NCBI RefSeq assembly: GCF_029024105.1 | Contig: NZ_CP118963.1 | Span: 248,001 to 312,000, forward strand | Length of the DNA stretch: 64,000 bases | Direction: 5' to 3' | Source of the DNA: Acinetobacter lwoffii | GTDB taxonomy: Bacteria > Pseudomonadota > Gammaproteobacteria > Pseudomonadales > Moraxellaceae | Shown: positions 8,158 to 16,641 of the stretch, in pieces | Layout of the letters: the number at the start of each line of letters is the position of its first letter | Position numbering within the stretch: position 1 is the first letter of the stretch | Notes under the pieces: model-generated | The model's input: the letters and a program-made list of their open reading frames with translations, nothing else | Told to the model about the DNA's origin: nothing | Database searches by the model: none | Position numbers and translations under genes: made by a program

Positions 8158-9549
8158 TCAAACCGGGGTATTTTTAGGAATATGCCAGAAAATATAGGCC
8201 GCAATAATATTGATACAGCCTAAATAGATTAGTGACACATGAAAAGCAGCCACCAGATTGTCGGCGCCGTAATAGGCACTCAGCATGTTCACCAGTGTTC
8301 CTGCCAGCGCCACCCCGATACTCATTGATAGCATCATGATCATCGACAGGAAACTGTTGCCGCTACTGGCATCCTGCTGGCTTAAGTCCTTTAAGGTGAG
8401 GGTATTCATCGACACGAATTGCAGTGAATTTAAAATGCCGAAGATAAAGAAATGAATCGCACGCAGCCAGATTGGGGTTTCTGCCGTGGTCAGGGCAAAA
8501 CTGGCAATACACAGACCCACCAGCAAAGTATTGACCAGTAAGACCCGGCGATAGCCAAAACGCTGAATGATTTTGCGGATAATCGGTTTGGAGGCCAGCG
8601 AACCGAGCACAGTCGGAATCATCAATAAACCGGTAATAAAAGGCTCGAAACCGAATGCGACTTGCAACATGAGGGGGAGTAAAAATGGAATCGAGTTGCC
8701 GCCGAGACGGGCAAAGAAATTACCCAAAATACCAATCGCATAAATTTTATTTTTAAACAGCCGGCTGCGAAACAGGGCGTTGCTATGGGTATGCGAATGA
8801 TAGGCATAAATCAGGGTGGCCAATAAACCGGCCAGAATCAGGCTCAGGCTCCACCACAGCGAGTTTTGTGGACTGGCAAAATTTTCAATTCCGAGACAGA
8901 GACCCACCATCGCCACGACCAGCAAGATAAAGCCCCAATAATCAAAACGGGCGACTGTGGGTTCAAGTACATTCGGCATGGCCTTAAAGGTAATCAGTGC
9001 GCCCAGCAAGCCAATCGGCAGATTGATCAGGAAAATCCAGTGCCAGGACAGATATTCCACCATCCAGCCACCTAAGGTCGGTCCAATCAACGGACCAATC
9101 AGACCGGCCAGACTCATCAGGCTCATGGCGGCCAGAAACTGGGTACGGGGAATGATCTTCAGCATCGCCAAACGGCCGACCGGCAGCAATAGTGCACCAC
9201 CGATCCCTTGAAAGATCCGGTACACCAATAATTCATTCAGGCTACTTGACCAGGCACAGCCCAAAGAGGCCAAAGAGAAAATAATAATTGCAGCAAAATA
9301 GGTATTTCTGACCCCGAACCGGTCTGCCATCCAGCCACTTAAGGGAATGCAGGCCGCCACAGACAGCACATAAGCCACAACCACACTGTGCATGCGTAGC
9401 GGATCTTCCTGCAAATTTTGGGCAATTGCAGGTAGGGCGGTATTAATAATGGTGGTGTCCAGCCCCTGCATAAAAAAGCCAATCGAGACCAACAAGACCA
9501 GCAGTCTGAACTCGGGATCTAAGGCTTGATGCGTAGGCGTGGTATTCAT
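8158..9549 (-). CDS. MFS transporter, DHA2-type (MdtD/EmrB-like) drug efflux
   Basis: 463 aa with about 14 hydrophobic segments. TM1 motif FMQGLDTTIINTALPAI (motif D1 of DHA2 exporters), loop 2-3 SGWMADRFGVRN, and the antiporter motif C region GLIGPLIGPTLGGW near residue 150 all point to proton-driven drug export. It most resembles the MdtD type, which lacks a dedicated membrane-fusion partner, and none is encoded beside it. Divergent from the choice-of-anchor I gene; the tandem Pho-box-like array lies between the two starts, so phosphate control of this gene is also possible. Substrate unknown. Confidence 0.88.
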   Translation of the reverse strand: MNTTPTHQALDPEFRLLVLLVSIGFFMQGLDTTIINTALPAIAQNLQEDPLRMHSVVVAYVLSVAACIPLSGWMADRFGVRNTYFAAIIIFSLASLGCAWSSSLNELLVYRIFQGIGGALLLPVGRLAMLKIIPRTQFLAAMSLMSLAGLIGPLIGPTLGGWMVEYLSWHWIFLINLPIGLLGALITFKAMPNVLEPTVARFDYWGFILLVVAMVGLCLGIENFASPQNSLWWSLSLILAGLLATLIYAYHSHTHSNALFRSRLFKNKIYAIGILGNFFARLGGNSIPFLLPLMLQVAFGFEPFITGLLMIPTVLGSLASKPIIRKIIQRFGYRRVLLVNTLLVGLCIASFALTTAETPIWLRAIHFFIFGILNSLQFVSMNTLTLKDLSQQDASSGNSFLSMIMMLSMSIGVALAGTLVNMLSAYYGADNLVAAFHVSLIYLGCINIIAAYIFWHIPKNTPV

Positions 9550-9615
9550 AATTCTGGAAAACTGAAAATTTTGAATAGTTTAAAGGAATCAGCCGAGTCT
9601 GTCGTATATAAAGCG

Positions 9616-9690
9616 TGTCAACTTTTATGCGGTGTTGTGTCAAGGAACTGCAACCGATCTGTCATGGCACTGCAATGATCTGGTTATAAA
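9616..9690 (+). promoter_or_regulatory. Tandem Pho-box-like array plus -10, upstream of the choice-of-anchor I gene
   Basis: TGTCA occurs at 9616, 9638 and 9660 (22-bp steps) and TGCAA at 9649 and 9671, so half-sites recur every 11 bp. The best box, 9659-9676, has CTGTCAT as first half-site, a 4-base spacer, and CTGCAAT as the second. A TATAAA -10 lies at 9685-9690, 8 bases after the box, which thus takes the place of a -35. This is the PhoB-activated promoter layout known from E. coli. Seen directly; PhoB binding is inferred. Confidence 0.75.
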
Positions 9691-9726
9691 TTGGTCACGA
9701 ATTCTTCATGATAGATCAACAAAAAA

Positions 9727-11544
9727 ATGAAATTAAAATTAAAGTCATTGATAGTGGCCATGCTGGCTGTGGGGATGGTGGCATGTGGAAGTGAGAATGA
9801 AAATGAAACTCCTGTTCCAATCGTTGAGGCTACACCGAACTCGATCGAATTAAGCAAATTAGCCGCTTATGAATCGGGTGTGTTTGCGCAAAGTGCAGCA
9901 GAAATTCCGGCCTTTGATGCAGAGAGTCAACGCCTATTCGTGGTCAATGCCAAAGAAGGCGTATTGGATGTACTGGATTTAAGTCGACCTGATCAGCCGA
10001 AAAAAATAACATCTATCACGGTCGATGACATTGCGCCAGAGGCTGAGGTCAACAGTGTCGCGGTACATAATGGCATTGTCGCCATTGCGATTCAGGCTGC
10101 TGTGAAAACCGATCCTGGCTATGTGGCCTTATATCAGGCCAAAGACCTGAGCAAGCTGGCCCACGCACAGGTGGGCGCCTTGCCGGACATGCTGACTTTC
10201 ACACCAGATGGTCAAAGCTTGTTGGTGGCCAATGAAGGCGAGCCTTCTGATGATTATCAGGTTGACCCTGAAGGTTCAGTGTCTGTCATTAGTCTGGCCA
10301 ATTTAAAAGCCCCGATCGTTCGTACAGCAGACTTTAAGGCCTTGAATGGACGGGAAGCAGCATTGCGTGAACAGGACGTCCGCATTTTCGGACCAAAGGC
10401 CAGCGCAGCTCAGGATTTTGAACCTGAGTACATCACTGTTTCGAAAGATGGAAAAACCGCCTGGGTTGCCTTACAGGAAAATAATGCCTTGGCCAAAATT
10501 GATGTGGCTTCTGCCAAGGTGCTCGGTGTTTATCCATTTGGCTTTAAAGATCATGGCATAAATGGTCATGGTATGGATGTCAGCGATGTGGATGGTGTCG
10601 ACGGTAAAGGCAAAATCAATATTCAAACTTGGGCCAATGTCCGAGGCTTATATATGCCAGATGCGATTGCAAGTTTTGAGGTCGCCGGCAAAACCTATAT
10701 TGTGTCTGCCAATGAAGGCGATGCCCGTGCCTGGGGTGAAAACAATCCTGCATATTTCAATAACGATACCAGCCAGGGCTTTGTAGAAGAATGGCGGGTG
10801 AAACACTTGGTCCATGCCAAAGGTTTTGACCGCCGTCTGGGCGATGATTTACCAGCCCATCTTCGGGTATTGGCCAAAGGTGCAGAACTCAATCCAACTA
10901 ACTTTGCCTACTGCGGTGCTATTGTAGGGGATGCCAAAGACTGCCGTGAAGATCATCTGTTGGGCCGTTTAAATATTACGTGGACCGAAGGCTATCAAAA
11001 AAATGCCGATGGTACAGCCAAACTGAATGAACGGGGCAATCTGGTCTATGATCATTTATATAGCTTTGGTACACGCTCGGTCAGTATCTGGGTGGAAAAT
11101 GATCAGCAGACCGGTTTAGAACTGGTATGGGATTCGGGCGATCAGTTTGAGCAGTATATTGCCAAACATCATCCTGAGATTTTCAACTTTAATCATGAAG
11201 AAGCCGGACTGGATAATCGCAGTGACAATAAAGGGCCGGAACCTGAAGGGGTGACCTTGGGGCAGATTGGTCAAAAAACCTTTGCCTTTATTGGGCTGGA
11301 GCGTGTCGGTGGCATCATGGTATATGATGTGTCTACACCTGCATCACCAGTCTTTGTGCAATATATTAATTCACGTGATTTTAAAGCGACTACAGCGCAG
11401 ATTGAAATGGGACAAGCCGGTGATTTAGGACCGGAAGGTTTGGTATTTATCCCCGCCAAAGACTCCCCGAATAAGAAACCCCTCCTGGTGGTCGGCCATG
11501 AAGTCAGTGGCAGTACCACGATTTATCAAGTAAATCTCAAGTAG
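9727..11544 (+). CDS. Choice-of-anchor I family lipoprotein (alkaline-phosphatase-like)
   Basis: 605 aa. The N-terminus is a lipoprotein signal peptide with Cys20 in the lipobox (GMVAC), followed by an acidic linker, so the product is probably an outer-membrane or periplasmic lipoprotein. The rest is a beta-propeller-like repeat fold with the family hallmarks VVNAKEGVLDVLD, LLVANEGEPSDDY, YIVSANEGDARAW and GPEPEGVT. Members are often annotated as alkaline phosphatases, but direct enzymology is scarce. Its promoter carries a tandem Pho-box-like array, which supports a role in gaining phosphate from organic esters. A short hairpin terminator follows, and a PiT-like permease comes next. No strong RBS is visible before the ATG. 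Confidence 0.85.
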   Translation: MKLKLKSLIVAMLAVGMVACGSENENETPVPIVEATPNSIELSKLAAYESGVFAQSAAEIPAFDAESQRLFVVNAKEGVLDVLDLSRPDQPKKITSITVDDIAPEAEVNSVAVHNGIVAIAIQAAVKTDPGYVALYQAKDLSKLAHAQVGALPDMLTFTPDGQSLLVANEGEPSDDYQVDPEGSVSVISLANLKAPIVRTADFKALNGREAALREQDVRIFGPKASAAQDFEPEYITVSKDGKTAWVALQENNALAKIDVASAKVLGVYPFGFKDHGINGHGMDVSDVDGVDGKGKINIQTWANVRGLYMPDAIASFEVAGKTYIVSANEGDARAWGENNPAYFNNDTSQGFVEEWRVKHLVHAKGFDRRLGDDLPAHLRVLAKGAELNPTNFAYCGAIVGDAKDCREDHLLGRLNITWTEGYQKNADGTAKLNERGNLVYDHLYSFGTRSVSIWVENDQQTGLELVWDSGDQFEQYIAKHHPEIFNFNHEEAGLDNRSDNKGPEPEGVTLGQIGQKTFAFIGLERVGGIMVYDVSTPASPVFVQYINSRDFKATTAQIEMGQAGDLGPEGLVFIPAKDSPNKKPLLVVGHEVSGSTTIYQVNLK

Positions 11545-11562
11545 TCAAAAGCTTTTAAATTC

Positions 11563-11585
11563 AGGGCACTTCGGTGCTCTTTTTT
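11563..11585 (+). terminator. Terminator after the choice-of-anchor I gene
   Basis: Stem AGGGCAC/GTGCTCT (one G-U pair) with TTCG loop, followed by TTTTTT, 18 bases after the stop codon. Confidence 0.8.
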
Positions 11586-11611
11586 GTAAGGTGACCATAT
11601 ATATGACAGTC

Positions 11612-11643
11612 TTGTCATTAAAATGAAATAAAACCGTCATAAT
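11612..11643 (+). promoter_or_regulatory. Pho-box-like site plus -10 upstream of the PiT-like gene
   Basis: TTGTCAT (11612-11618), ATGAAAT (11623-11629) and CCGTCAT (11634-11640) are spaced 11 bp apart. Using 11612-11629 as the box, an 8-base gap leads to CATAAT (11638-11643), the same geometry as the array before the neighbouring gene. The second half-site is degenerate, so this is a weaker match than the upstream one. Confidence 0.55.
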
Positions 11644-11697
11644 CTTGGGCCAACTTTTCAGCACTGCTGAAATCTCCTCGCGTATAGGTTTGTTTTT

Positions 11698-12672
11698 ATG
11701 ACAATCGAGATTTTGATGGTGATCGGCTTCTGTTTGGCCGCTTACTCTATTGTCGGAAATGATGTACCTCAAACCTTAGGGACATTTATTTCTTCGAATT
11801 CACATCGCCCATGGTGGGTATTGTGGATTTATATCAGCTCAATTTTAATTGTCGTATTGGTCTATGGTTGGTATGCATCTGGGGTGGGTGATGCCTCATA
11901 CGGTCGTTTAGAAACGATTCCTTTCCCTGAAGGTGGCATTACCTGGCTGTACATTGTGCCGCCAATTCTGCTGTTGATGCTGACCAAATACGGGATTCCA
12001 GTCAGTACCACTTTCCTGGTGCTTACGATTTTCTCTCCCGCCAGCTTAGGCTCGATGATGGTCAAATCGATGATGGGCTATGCGGTGGCCTTTGTGGTGG
12101 CGATTGTCATCTATCGTTTTGTGGTCAAGCAGCTGGCACGCCATTTTGCCAAGACACGTCATCAGGAACACTCCAAGGTCTGGATGGGCTTGCAGTGGGT
12201 ATCTACCGGTTTCCTGTGGAGCCAATGGCTGATTCAGGATCTGGCCAACATCTTCGTGTATGTGCCGCGTCAGGTACCGTTTGAATTCCTGATGTTTGCG
12301 ATTGCGGTATTCGTAGTGTTGCTGGGCGTGATTCTGTATCAACGTGGTGGGGCCATCCAGAAAATTGTCGATACCAAAACCGGTGTGACCGACATTCGTG
12401 CTGCGACGATTATCGACTTCCTGTATGCCATTATCCTGTTGATCTTCAAAGAGTGGAGCAATATTCCAATGAGTACCACTTGGGTATTCCTGGGATTACT
12501 TGCAGGTCGTGAATTTGCCATGTCGATGATTCTGGATGAGGTCAACAAACATCGTACTTCGCGTAATGTCAGTGCAGATGCCATGAAACTGATGTTCGGT
12601 CTGGCCATGTCGGTCATTCTGGCAACAACTTTGCCGATGTTTTATGACTTTGTGACGAATTATGGTCAATAA
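11698..12672 (+). CDS. Membrane protein resembling PiT inorganic phosphate transporters
   Basis: 324 aa, about 8-9 hydrophobic segments. Two PiT-like signatures are visible: GNDVPQTLGTFISS near residue 22 (compare the GANDVANAFGT type of PiT) and the pair GIPVSTTFLVLT (about 100) and NIPMSTTWVFLGLLAGRE (about 258), which match the P(V/M)STT repeat of PiT proteins. It is much shorter than typical bacterial PiT proteins and is usually annotated as hypothetical. A Pho-box-like promoter and a phosphatase-like neighbour support phosphate or another oxyanion as substrate; this remains inference. Ends at a 16-bp-stem terminator. Confidence 0.7.
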   Translation: MTIEILMVIGFCLAAYSIVGNDVPQTLGTFISSNSHRPWWVLWIYISSILIVVLVYGWYASGVGDASYGRLETIPFPEGGITWLYIVPPILLLMLTKYGIPVSTTFLVLTIFSPASLGSMMVKSMMGYAVAFVVAIVIYRFVVKQLARHFAKTRHQEHSKVWMGLQWVSTGFLWSQWLIQDLANIFVYVPRQVPFEFLMFAIAVFVVLLGVILYQRGGAIQKIVDTKTGVTDIRAATIIDFLYAIILLIFKEWSNIPMSTTWVFLGLLAGREFAMSMILDEVNKHRTSRNVSADAMKLMFGLAMSVILATTLPMFYDFVTNYGQ

Positions 12673-12690
12673 GTCCTGATATTAAAAATC

Positions 12691-12727
12691 CAAGAAAAAA
12701 GCGAGCATCTGGCTCGCTTTTTTCTTG
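12691..12727 (+). terminator. Long-stem bidirectional terminator
   Basis: CAAGAAAAAAGCGAGC pairs perfectly over 16 bp with its reverse complement around a 5-base loop ATCTG. It separates the convergent PiT-like (+) and LOG (-) genes. Confidence 0.92.
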
Positions 12728-12737
12728 CTTGAGAAGT

Positions 12738-13358
12738 TTAGACTACGAATCTTTGCGGATGGCCTAAATTGGTTAAAGTTGTATAAATTTCTTCTTCGTG
12801 TTCGCAAATGATCAGTTTGGCGCGATGCTGTGGCGGTAAAAAACCATCTTCGACGGCACGGTCCAGTTGTGCAATCAAGGCATCATAGAAACCATTCACG
12901 TTATACAGCATCATCGGTTTCTGGTGCTGGTTCAGCTGCCCCCAGGTGGCAATTTCCAAAATTTCTTCAAACGTGCCGAGTCCACCTGGCAAGGCCACAA
13001 AGGCACAGGCCCGCTCGGCCATCATGGCTTTACGTTGATGCATGCTGGTCACCACATGTAATTCGGTCAGCTGATTATGGGCAATTTCATAATCCAGCAT
13101 AAATTCAGGAATCACCCCAACGGCTTCACCACCATGCTGGATCATGGCATCCGCGACCTGTCCCATCAGGCCAATACTGGCACCACCATAGACCAGACCA
13201 AAACCATGTTCTGCCAGTCCTTGCGAGAGATGAATGGCTTTTTCTAAATAAACCGGTTTGTTGCCTGCACGTGAACCACAATAGAGTGCCACTAAAGGGC
13301 GTGTTGTTTTTGGGGAGTTTTCTTTAAAATAATCTGTCATTTGAATTACGCTTTGCAT
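12738..13358 (-). CDS. LOG family protein (TIGR00730, nucleotide 5'-monophosphate phosphoribohydrolase)
   Basis: 206 aa. Rossmann-like fold protein with the LOG signature PGGLGTFEE near residue 123 and the conserved YGGASIGLMG near 59; these bind the ribose-phosphate of nucleotide monophosphates. LOG enzymes release the base from cytokinin riboside 5'-monophosphates or AMP-like nucleotides; in bacteria the physiological substrate is often unclear. The start at ATG 13358 fits the family length; a second ATG at 13340 is possible. Single gene with its own promoter region, convergent with the PiT-like gene. Confidence 0.9.
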   Translation of the reverse strand: MQSVIQMTDYFKENSPKTTRPLVALYCGSRAGNKPVYLEKAIHLSQGLAEHGFGLVYGGASIGLMGQVADAMIQHGGEAVGVIPEFMLDYEIAHNQLTELHVVTSMHQRKAMMAERACAFVALPGGLGTFEEILEIATWGQLNQHQKPMMLYNVNGFYDALIAQLDRAVEDGFLPPQHRAKLIICEHEEEIYTTLTNLGHPQRFVV

Positions 13359-13690
13359 TTATTTTCTTCACCTTATCATTTTTCTTTCTTGTGACTCTAG
13401 CTTAATTAATAAATATGACAATTCTGTGTGCGGCTACATTTTCACTGCATTATAGCTAGGTAAAATTCATCGATAAACAGCCATGAAAAAAGGTGAATTT
13501 CGATTTGATCTTGCTATACTAAAAATTGGTTTCACAACAATAGAACGAAAATGGGTAGTGGTAGTTGGCCGTGTAACTCTATAAATCGCCGTCAAATAAT
13601 TGATATTATTCAATATCAAAAATATTATGCTGTTTCATTACAGTCTCGGTTTATTCAATGCAGCAGTCCTGAGTGTCAGGAGCCAAGCGT
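13359..13690. other. 332-bp intergenic region between the LOG and TerC genes
   Basis: Divergent promoter space. The only distinct structure is a perfect inverted repeat at 13600-13619. I looked for a yybP-ykoY manganese riboswitch, common upstream of TerC-type genes, and did not find its conserved core. A possible -10-like TATACT occurs near 13514-13519 (gcTATACTaa). No ORF or tRNA is visible. Confidence 0.4.
13600..13619. repeat. Perfect 8-bp palindrome upstream of the TerC/CBS gene
   Basis: TTGATATT and AATATCAA flank ATTC, 71 bases before the start codon. AT-rich with no T-run after it; it fits an operator for a dimeric regulator better than a terminator. Confidence 0.5.
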
Positions 13691-15268
13691 ATGATCTTTG
13701 AATGGATGTCGGATCCTTCAGCTTGGGTCGGTTTACTCACATTAATTGTTCTTGAGATTGTACTCGGGATCGACAATCTGGTTTTTATTGCCATTTTGGC
13801 GGAGAAACTGCCACCAGAACAGCGTAATGCCGCGCGGATTGTGGGCTTAATGCTGGCCTTGGTGATGCGTTTGATCTTGCTGGCTTCGATTGCCTGGGTG
13901 GTGACCCTCACTGATCCACTGTTCCACATTTTTGATCATGCTTTCTCGGGCCGCGATCTGATTCTATTGTTTGGTGGGGTGTTCCTGCTGTTTAAAGGCA
14001 CCATGGAACTGCATGAGCGTCTGGAAGCCAAACCCGTCATCAAAGAAGAAAATCCGGTCCATGCGGTATTCTGGATGGTGATTGTCCAGATCGTGGTGCT
14101 GGACGCCGTATTCTCATTAGACAGCGTGATTACTGCGGTTGGTATGGTCAAAGACCTGTCAGTGATGATGATTGCCGTGATTATTGCCATCGGGATTATG
14201 CTCTGGGCATCCAAAGCTCTGATGGATTTCGTCAACAGACATCCGACCGTGGTGATTCTGTGTCTGGGCTTCCTGATGATGATCGGCTTCTCGCTGGTGG
14301 TCGAAGGCTTCGGTTTCCATATTCCGAAAGGTTACCTGTATGCTGCAATTGGCTTCTCGGTGATTGTCGAATTTATTAACCAGACCATGAAACGCAATCA
14401 GGAAAAAATGGTGACCACCACCGACATGCGCTACCGGACTGCTTCAGCAGTGATGCGGATGCTCGGTGGCAAACCTGCTCAGGACAATGATTCGTCTGAA
14501 CCGGAAGATGTTCTGGCGACGCGTGCCTTTGCTGATGAAGTCTTTAATGATGAAAACGGCATTTATCACAGTGTCATGGTGCAGGGGGTACTGGGTCTGT
14601 CAGAACGTCCGGTCAAGTCGGTGATGACACCACGTCCTGAACTGGAATGGATTGATCTAGATAATGAGCCCGACAGTATCAAAGAACATTTATTGCAAAT
14701 GAGCCATTCACGTCTGATCGTGGCGCGTAGTGAACTCGATAATATTGCCGGGGTGGTACTGACCCATAAAGTCCTGAACGAATACATTGAAACCGGGGTG
14801 CTGGATTTTGAAAAGCACTTACGTGAACCGGTGATCGTGCATGAAAATGCCCAGGTCCTGATGGTGATGGAGCAATTGCGTCAGGCTCCATTGCAAATGG
14901 CGATTGTCCTGAATGAATATGGTTCGATTGAAGGGATTGTCACGCCAATTGATATCCTTGAAGCAATTGCCGGTGAATTTCCGGATGAAGATGAGCTGCA
15001 AGCTGCTGCAGAAAGTCTGGAAGATGGCAGCCTGATTCTGGATGGTTCCACCGACATCCGTCATGTTTCCTTATTGCTTGATCGTGATCTGGTCAATGAA
15101 ACTGAAGAATATTCTACCCTGTCCGGCTATGTGCTATTCCATATGGCACGTTTACCGCATAGTGGTGAAAAATTTGAAGCAGATGGACATATCTTTGAAG
15201 TGGTTACCATGGACGGCCATAAGATCGATAAAGTGCATATCATTCCGCAGCTTCCTGCACAGGACTAG
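13691..15268 (+). CDS. TerC family integral membrane protein with CBS pair and CorC domain (YegH/YoaE-like)
   Basis: 525 aa. Residues about 1-235 hold the TerC membrane domain with seven hydrophobic segments and conserved acidic intramembrane motifs (EIVLGIDNLVFI near 19, DAVFSLDSVITA near 138). Two CBS domains follow (about 295-415), beginning at VKSVMTPRPELEW, then a CorC/HlyC C-terminal domain (about 430-520). TerC proteins are linked to metal ion (manganese, calcium) export and tellurite resistance; the CBS-CorC part suggests nucleotide-regulated cation transport. The ATG at 13691 with CAGGAG 8 bases upstream is preferred to an upstream GTG at 13673. Terminator follows. Confidence 0.9.
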   Translation: MIFEWMSDPSAWVGLLTLIVLEIVLGIDNLVFIAILAEKLPPEQRNAARIVGLMLALVMRLILLASIAWVVTLTDPLFHIFDHAFSGRDLILLFGGVFLLFKGTMELHERLEAKPVIKEENPVHAVFWMVIVQIVVLDAVFSLDSVITAVGMVKDLSVMMIAVIIAIGIMLWASKALMDFVNRHPTVVILCLGFLMMIGFSLVVEGFGFHIPKGYLYAAIGFSVIVEFINQTMKRNQEKMVTTTDMRYRTASAVMRMLGGKPAQDNDSSEPEDVLATRAFADEVFNDENGIYHSVMVQGVLGLSERPVKSVMTPRPELEWIDLDNEPDSIKEHLLQMSHSRLIVARSELDNIAGVVLTHKVLNEYIETGVLDFEKHLREPVIVHENAQVLMVMEQLRQAPLQMAIVLNEYGSIEGIVTPIDILEAIAGEFPDEDELQAAAESLEDGSLILDGSTDIRHVSLLLDRDLVNETEEYSTLSGYVLFHMARLPHSGEKFEADGHIFEVVTMDGHKIDKVHIIPQLPAQD

Positions 15269-15301
15269 ACTCTAGCCAATATTTGGCCTGTAAAGTTTGC
15301 T

Positions 15302-15330
15302 AAAATAGCCCGCATTGTCGGGCTATTTTT
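15302..15330 (+). terminator. Terminator after the TerC/CBS gene
   Basis: AAAATAGCCCG pairs with CGGGCTATTTT around CATTGT, followed by T. It lies immediately ahead of the ychJ-like start codon, so that gene is either read through or has a promoter inside the hairpin region. Confidence 0.8.
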
Positions 15331-15341
15331 ATGGAACTGAA

Positions 15342-15806
15342 ATGTCAGAAGCATGTCCATGTGGACAAGGCGAATATCACAGCTGTTGTCAGCCCTTACA
15401 TGCAGGACAACGGGTCGCAGAGACTGCGCAGCAACTCATGCGTTCCCGTTATAGTGCCTTCGCGAAGCATGAAATCGATTACATCAAAACCACGACTGCG
15501 CTGGGTCAGCAACAGGCGCTGGACCTGCAAGCGATTAGTGATTGGAGTAAAGCCAATCAGTGGTTAAAGCTTGAGATAGTTCAAGCCGATGAAAAATTAG
15601 ATAAAAATCATGCATTGGTTGAGTTCAAGGCTCATTATCATGATGGTAAGCAGGCACAGATACATCATGAAGTTTCACATTTTGTGAAGCTGGAAGGTCG
15701 CTGGTATTTCCTGGATCCGACCACGGATCAGACCCTCGGCATGAAACAGCCCTGTATTTGTGGTTCAGGTAAAAAATTTAAGCAATGTTGTGCCGGATTC
15801 TTATAA
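15342..15806 (+). CDS. YchJ family protein with SEC-C zinc-binding motifs
   Basis: 154 aa. Two SEC-C-type Cys clusters frame the protein: CPCGQGEYHSCC at residues 5-16 and CICGSGKKFKQCC at the C-terminus; the first is followed by the YchJ hallmark LMRSRYSAFAKHEIDYI. The middle (about 45-130) is an NTF2-like domain. SEC-C motifs bind zinc, and in SecA they contact SecB and ribosomes; YchJ itself has no established activity. I start at ATG 15342; the frame also contains an ATG at 15331 out of frame and a GTG at 15315 inside the preceding hairpin. Confidence 0.9.
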   Translation: MSEACPCGQGEYHSCCQPLHAGQRVAETAQQLMRSRYSAFAKHEIDYIKTTTALGQQQALDLQAISDWSKANQWLKLEIVQADEKLDKNHALVEFKAHYHDGKQAQIHHEVSHFVKLEGRWYFLDPTTDQTLGMKQPCICGSGKKFKQCCAGFL

Positions 15807-15867
15807 CTTTCACACAGATTTAGCTTAGAATAGCCGCCATCTCATAGCCTCAGGTGGAAGCAGGGCG

Positions 15868-16512
15868 ATGTTACTGACCGTCATCTATATTATTGCAATT
15901 ACCGCTGAAGCCATGACCGGGGCACTGTCCGCTGGCCGGCGCAGCATGGACTGGTTTGGCGTGATGATTATTGCCTGTGTTACTGCACTGGGTGGTGGTT
16001 CGGTCCGCGATGTTCTGCTCGGACATTATCCCCTGACTTGGGTCAAACATCCCGAATATCTGGTGCTGACCTGTTGCGCCGCCTTCGTCACCATCCTGAT
16101 TGCCAAATGGATGCGACAGTTACGTAATGTCTTCCTGGTACTGGATGCCTTGGGGCTCATTGGCTTTACCATTATTGGCTGTCAGATTGCCCTGGAAATG
16201 GGACATGGTTTTGTGGTCAGCGCCGTTGCGGGTGTCTTGACCGGTGTGTCTGGCGGGATTTTGCGTGATATTTTATGTAATGACGTACCGCTGGTGTTCC
16301 GCCGTGAACTGTATGCCAGTATTGCCTTTGTTTCAGTGATCTTTTACTGGCTCTGTAGTCACTACGGCTTGTCGCAGGATCTGACCATTCTGTCTACCCT
16401 GATCTTTGGTTTTAGCTTACGTCTGATCGCCATCTATTTTGGTCTGGAAATGCCAAAATTCATTTATAAAGATGATGATGAGCACTCGGCATCTTCCAAA
16501 GACGAATCTTAA
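15868..16512 (+). CDS. Trimeric intracellular cation (TRIC) channel family protein (YicG/UPF0126)
   Basis: 214 aa with seven hydrophobic segments arranged as two repeats, each starting with the glycine-rich motif typical of prokaryotic TRIC proteins: ALGGGSVRDVLLG near residue 43 and GVSGGILRDILCNDVP near 130. Prokaryotic TRIC proteins form trimeric monovalent cation channels; the physiological role in bacteria is unclear. AGGTGGAAG and AGGG precede the ATG. Followed by a weak GC hairpin (TGCGGC/GCCGCA, near 16529-16550) lacking a T-run. Confidence 0.9.
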   Translation: MLLTVIYIIAITAEAMTGALSAGRRSMDWFGVMIIACVTALGGGSVRDVLLGHYPLTWVKHPEYLVLTCCAAFVTILIAKWMRQLRNVFLVLDALGLIGFTIIGCQIALEMGHGFVVSAVAGVLTGVSGGILRDILCNDVPLVFRRELYASIAFVSVIFYWLCSHYGLSQDLTILSTLIFGFSLRLIAIYFGLEMPKFIYKDDDEHSASSKDES

Positions 16513-16588
16513 TTTTTAAATGTATGAAGTGCGGCAATAAAAATAGCCGCATTCAACTCAATTCGTAGTATAAAAAATATAAAGCAGC

Positions 16589-16631
16589 CCACCTGTTGAG
16601 AAAGCAGCATCTCCCGTTCCACCTGATCAGA
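16589..16631 (+). promoter_or_regulatory. Direct repeat in the leader of the niacin-transporter-like MFS gene
   Basis: CCACCTGTTGAGA (16589-16601) and CCACCTGATCAGA (16619-16631) match at 11 of 13 positions and start exactly 30 bp apart. A TATAAA hexamer at 16569-16574 lies upstream, so the repeat would be in the transcript leader, ending 10 bases before the ATG. It may be a regulator site or an RNA element; I do not recognise a known family. Confidence 0.45.
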
Positions 16632-16641
16632 GATTTTTGTT

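Noticed and set aside
13359..13690. yybP-ykoY manganese riboswitch upstream of the TerC-type gene
   Set aside because: Expected from the gene family, but the conserved core of that RNA is not present.
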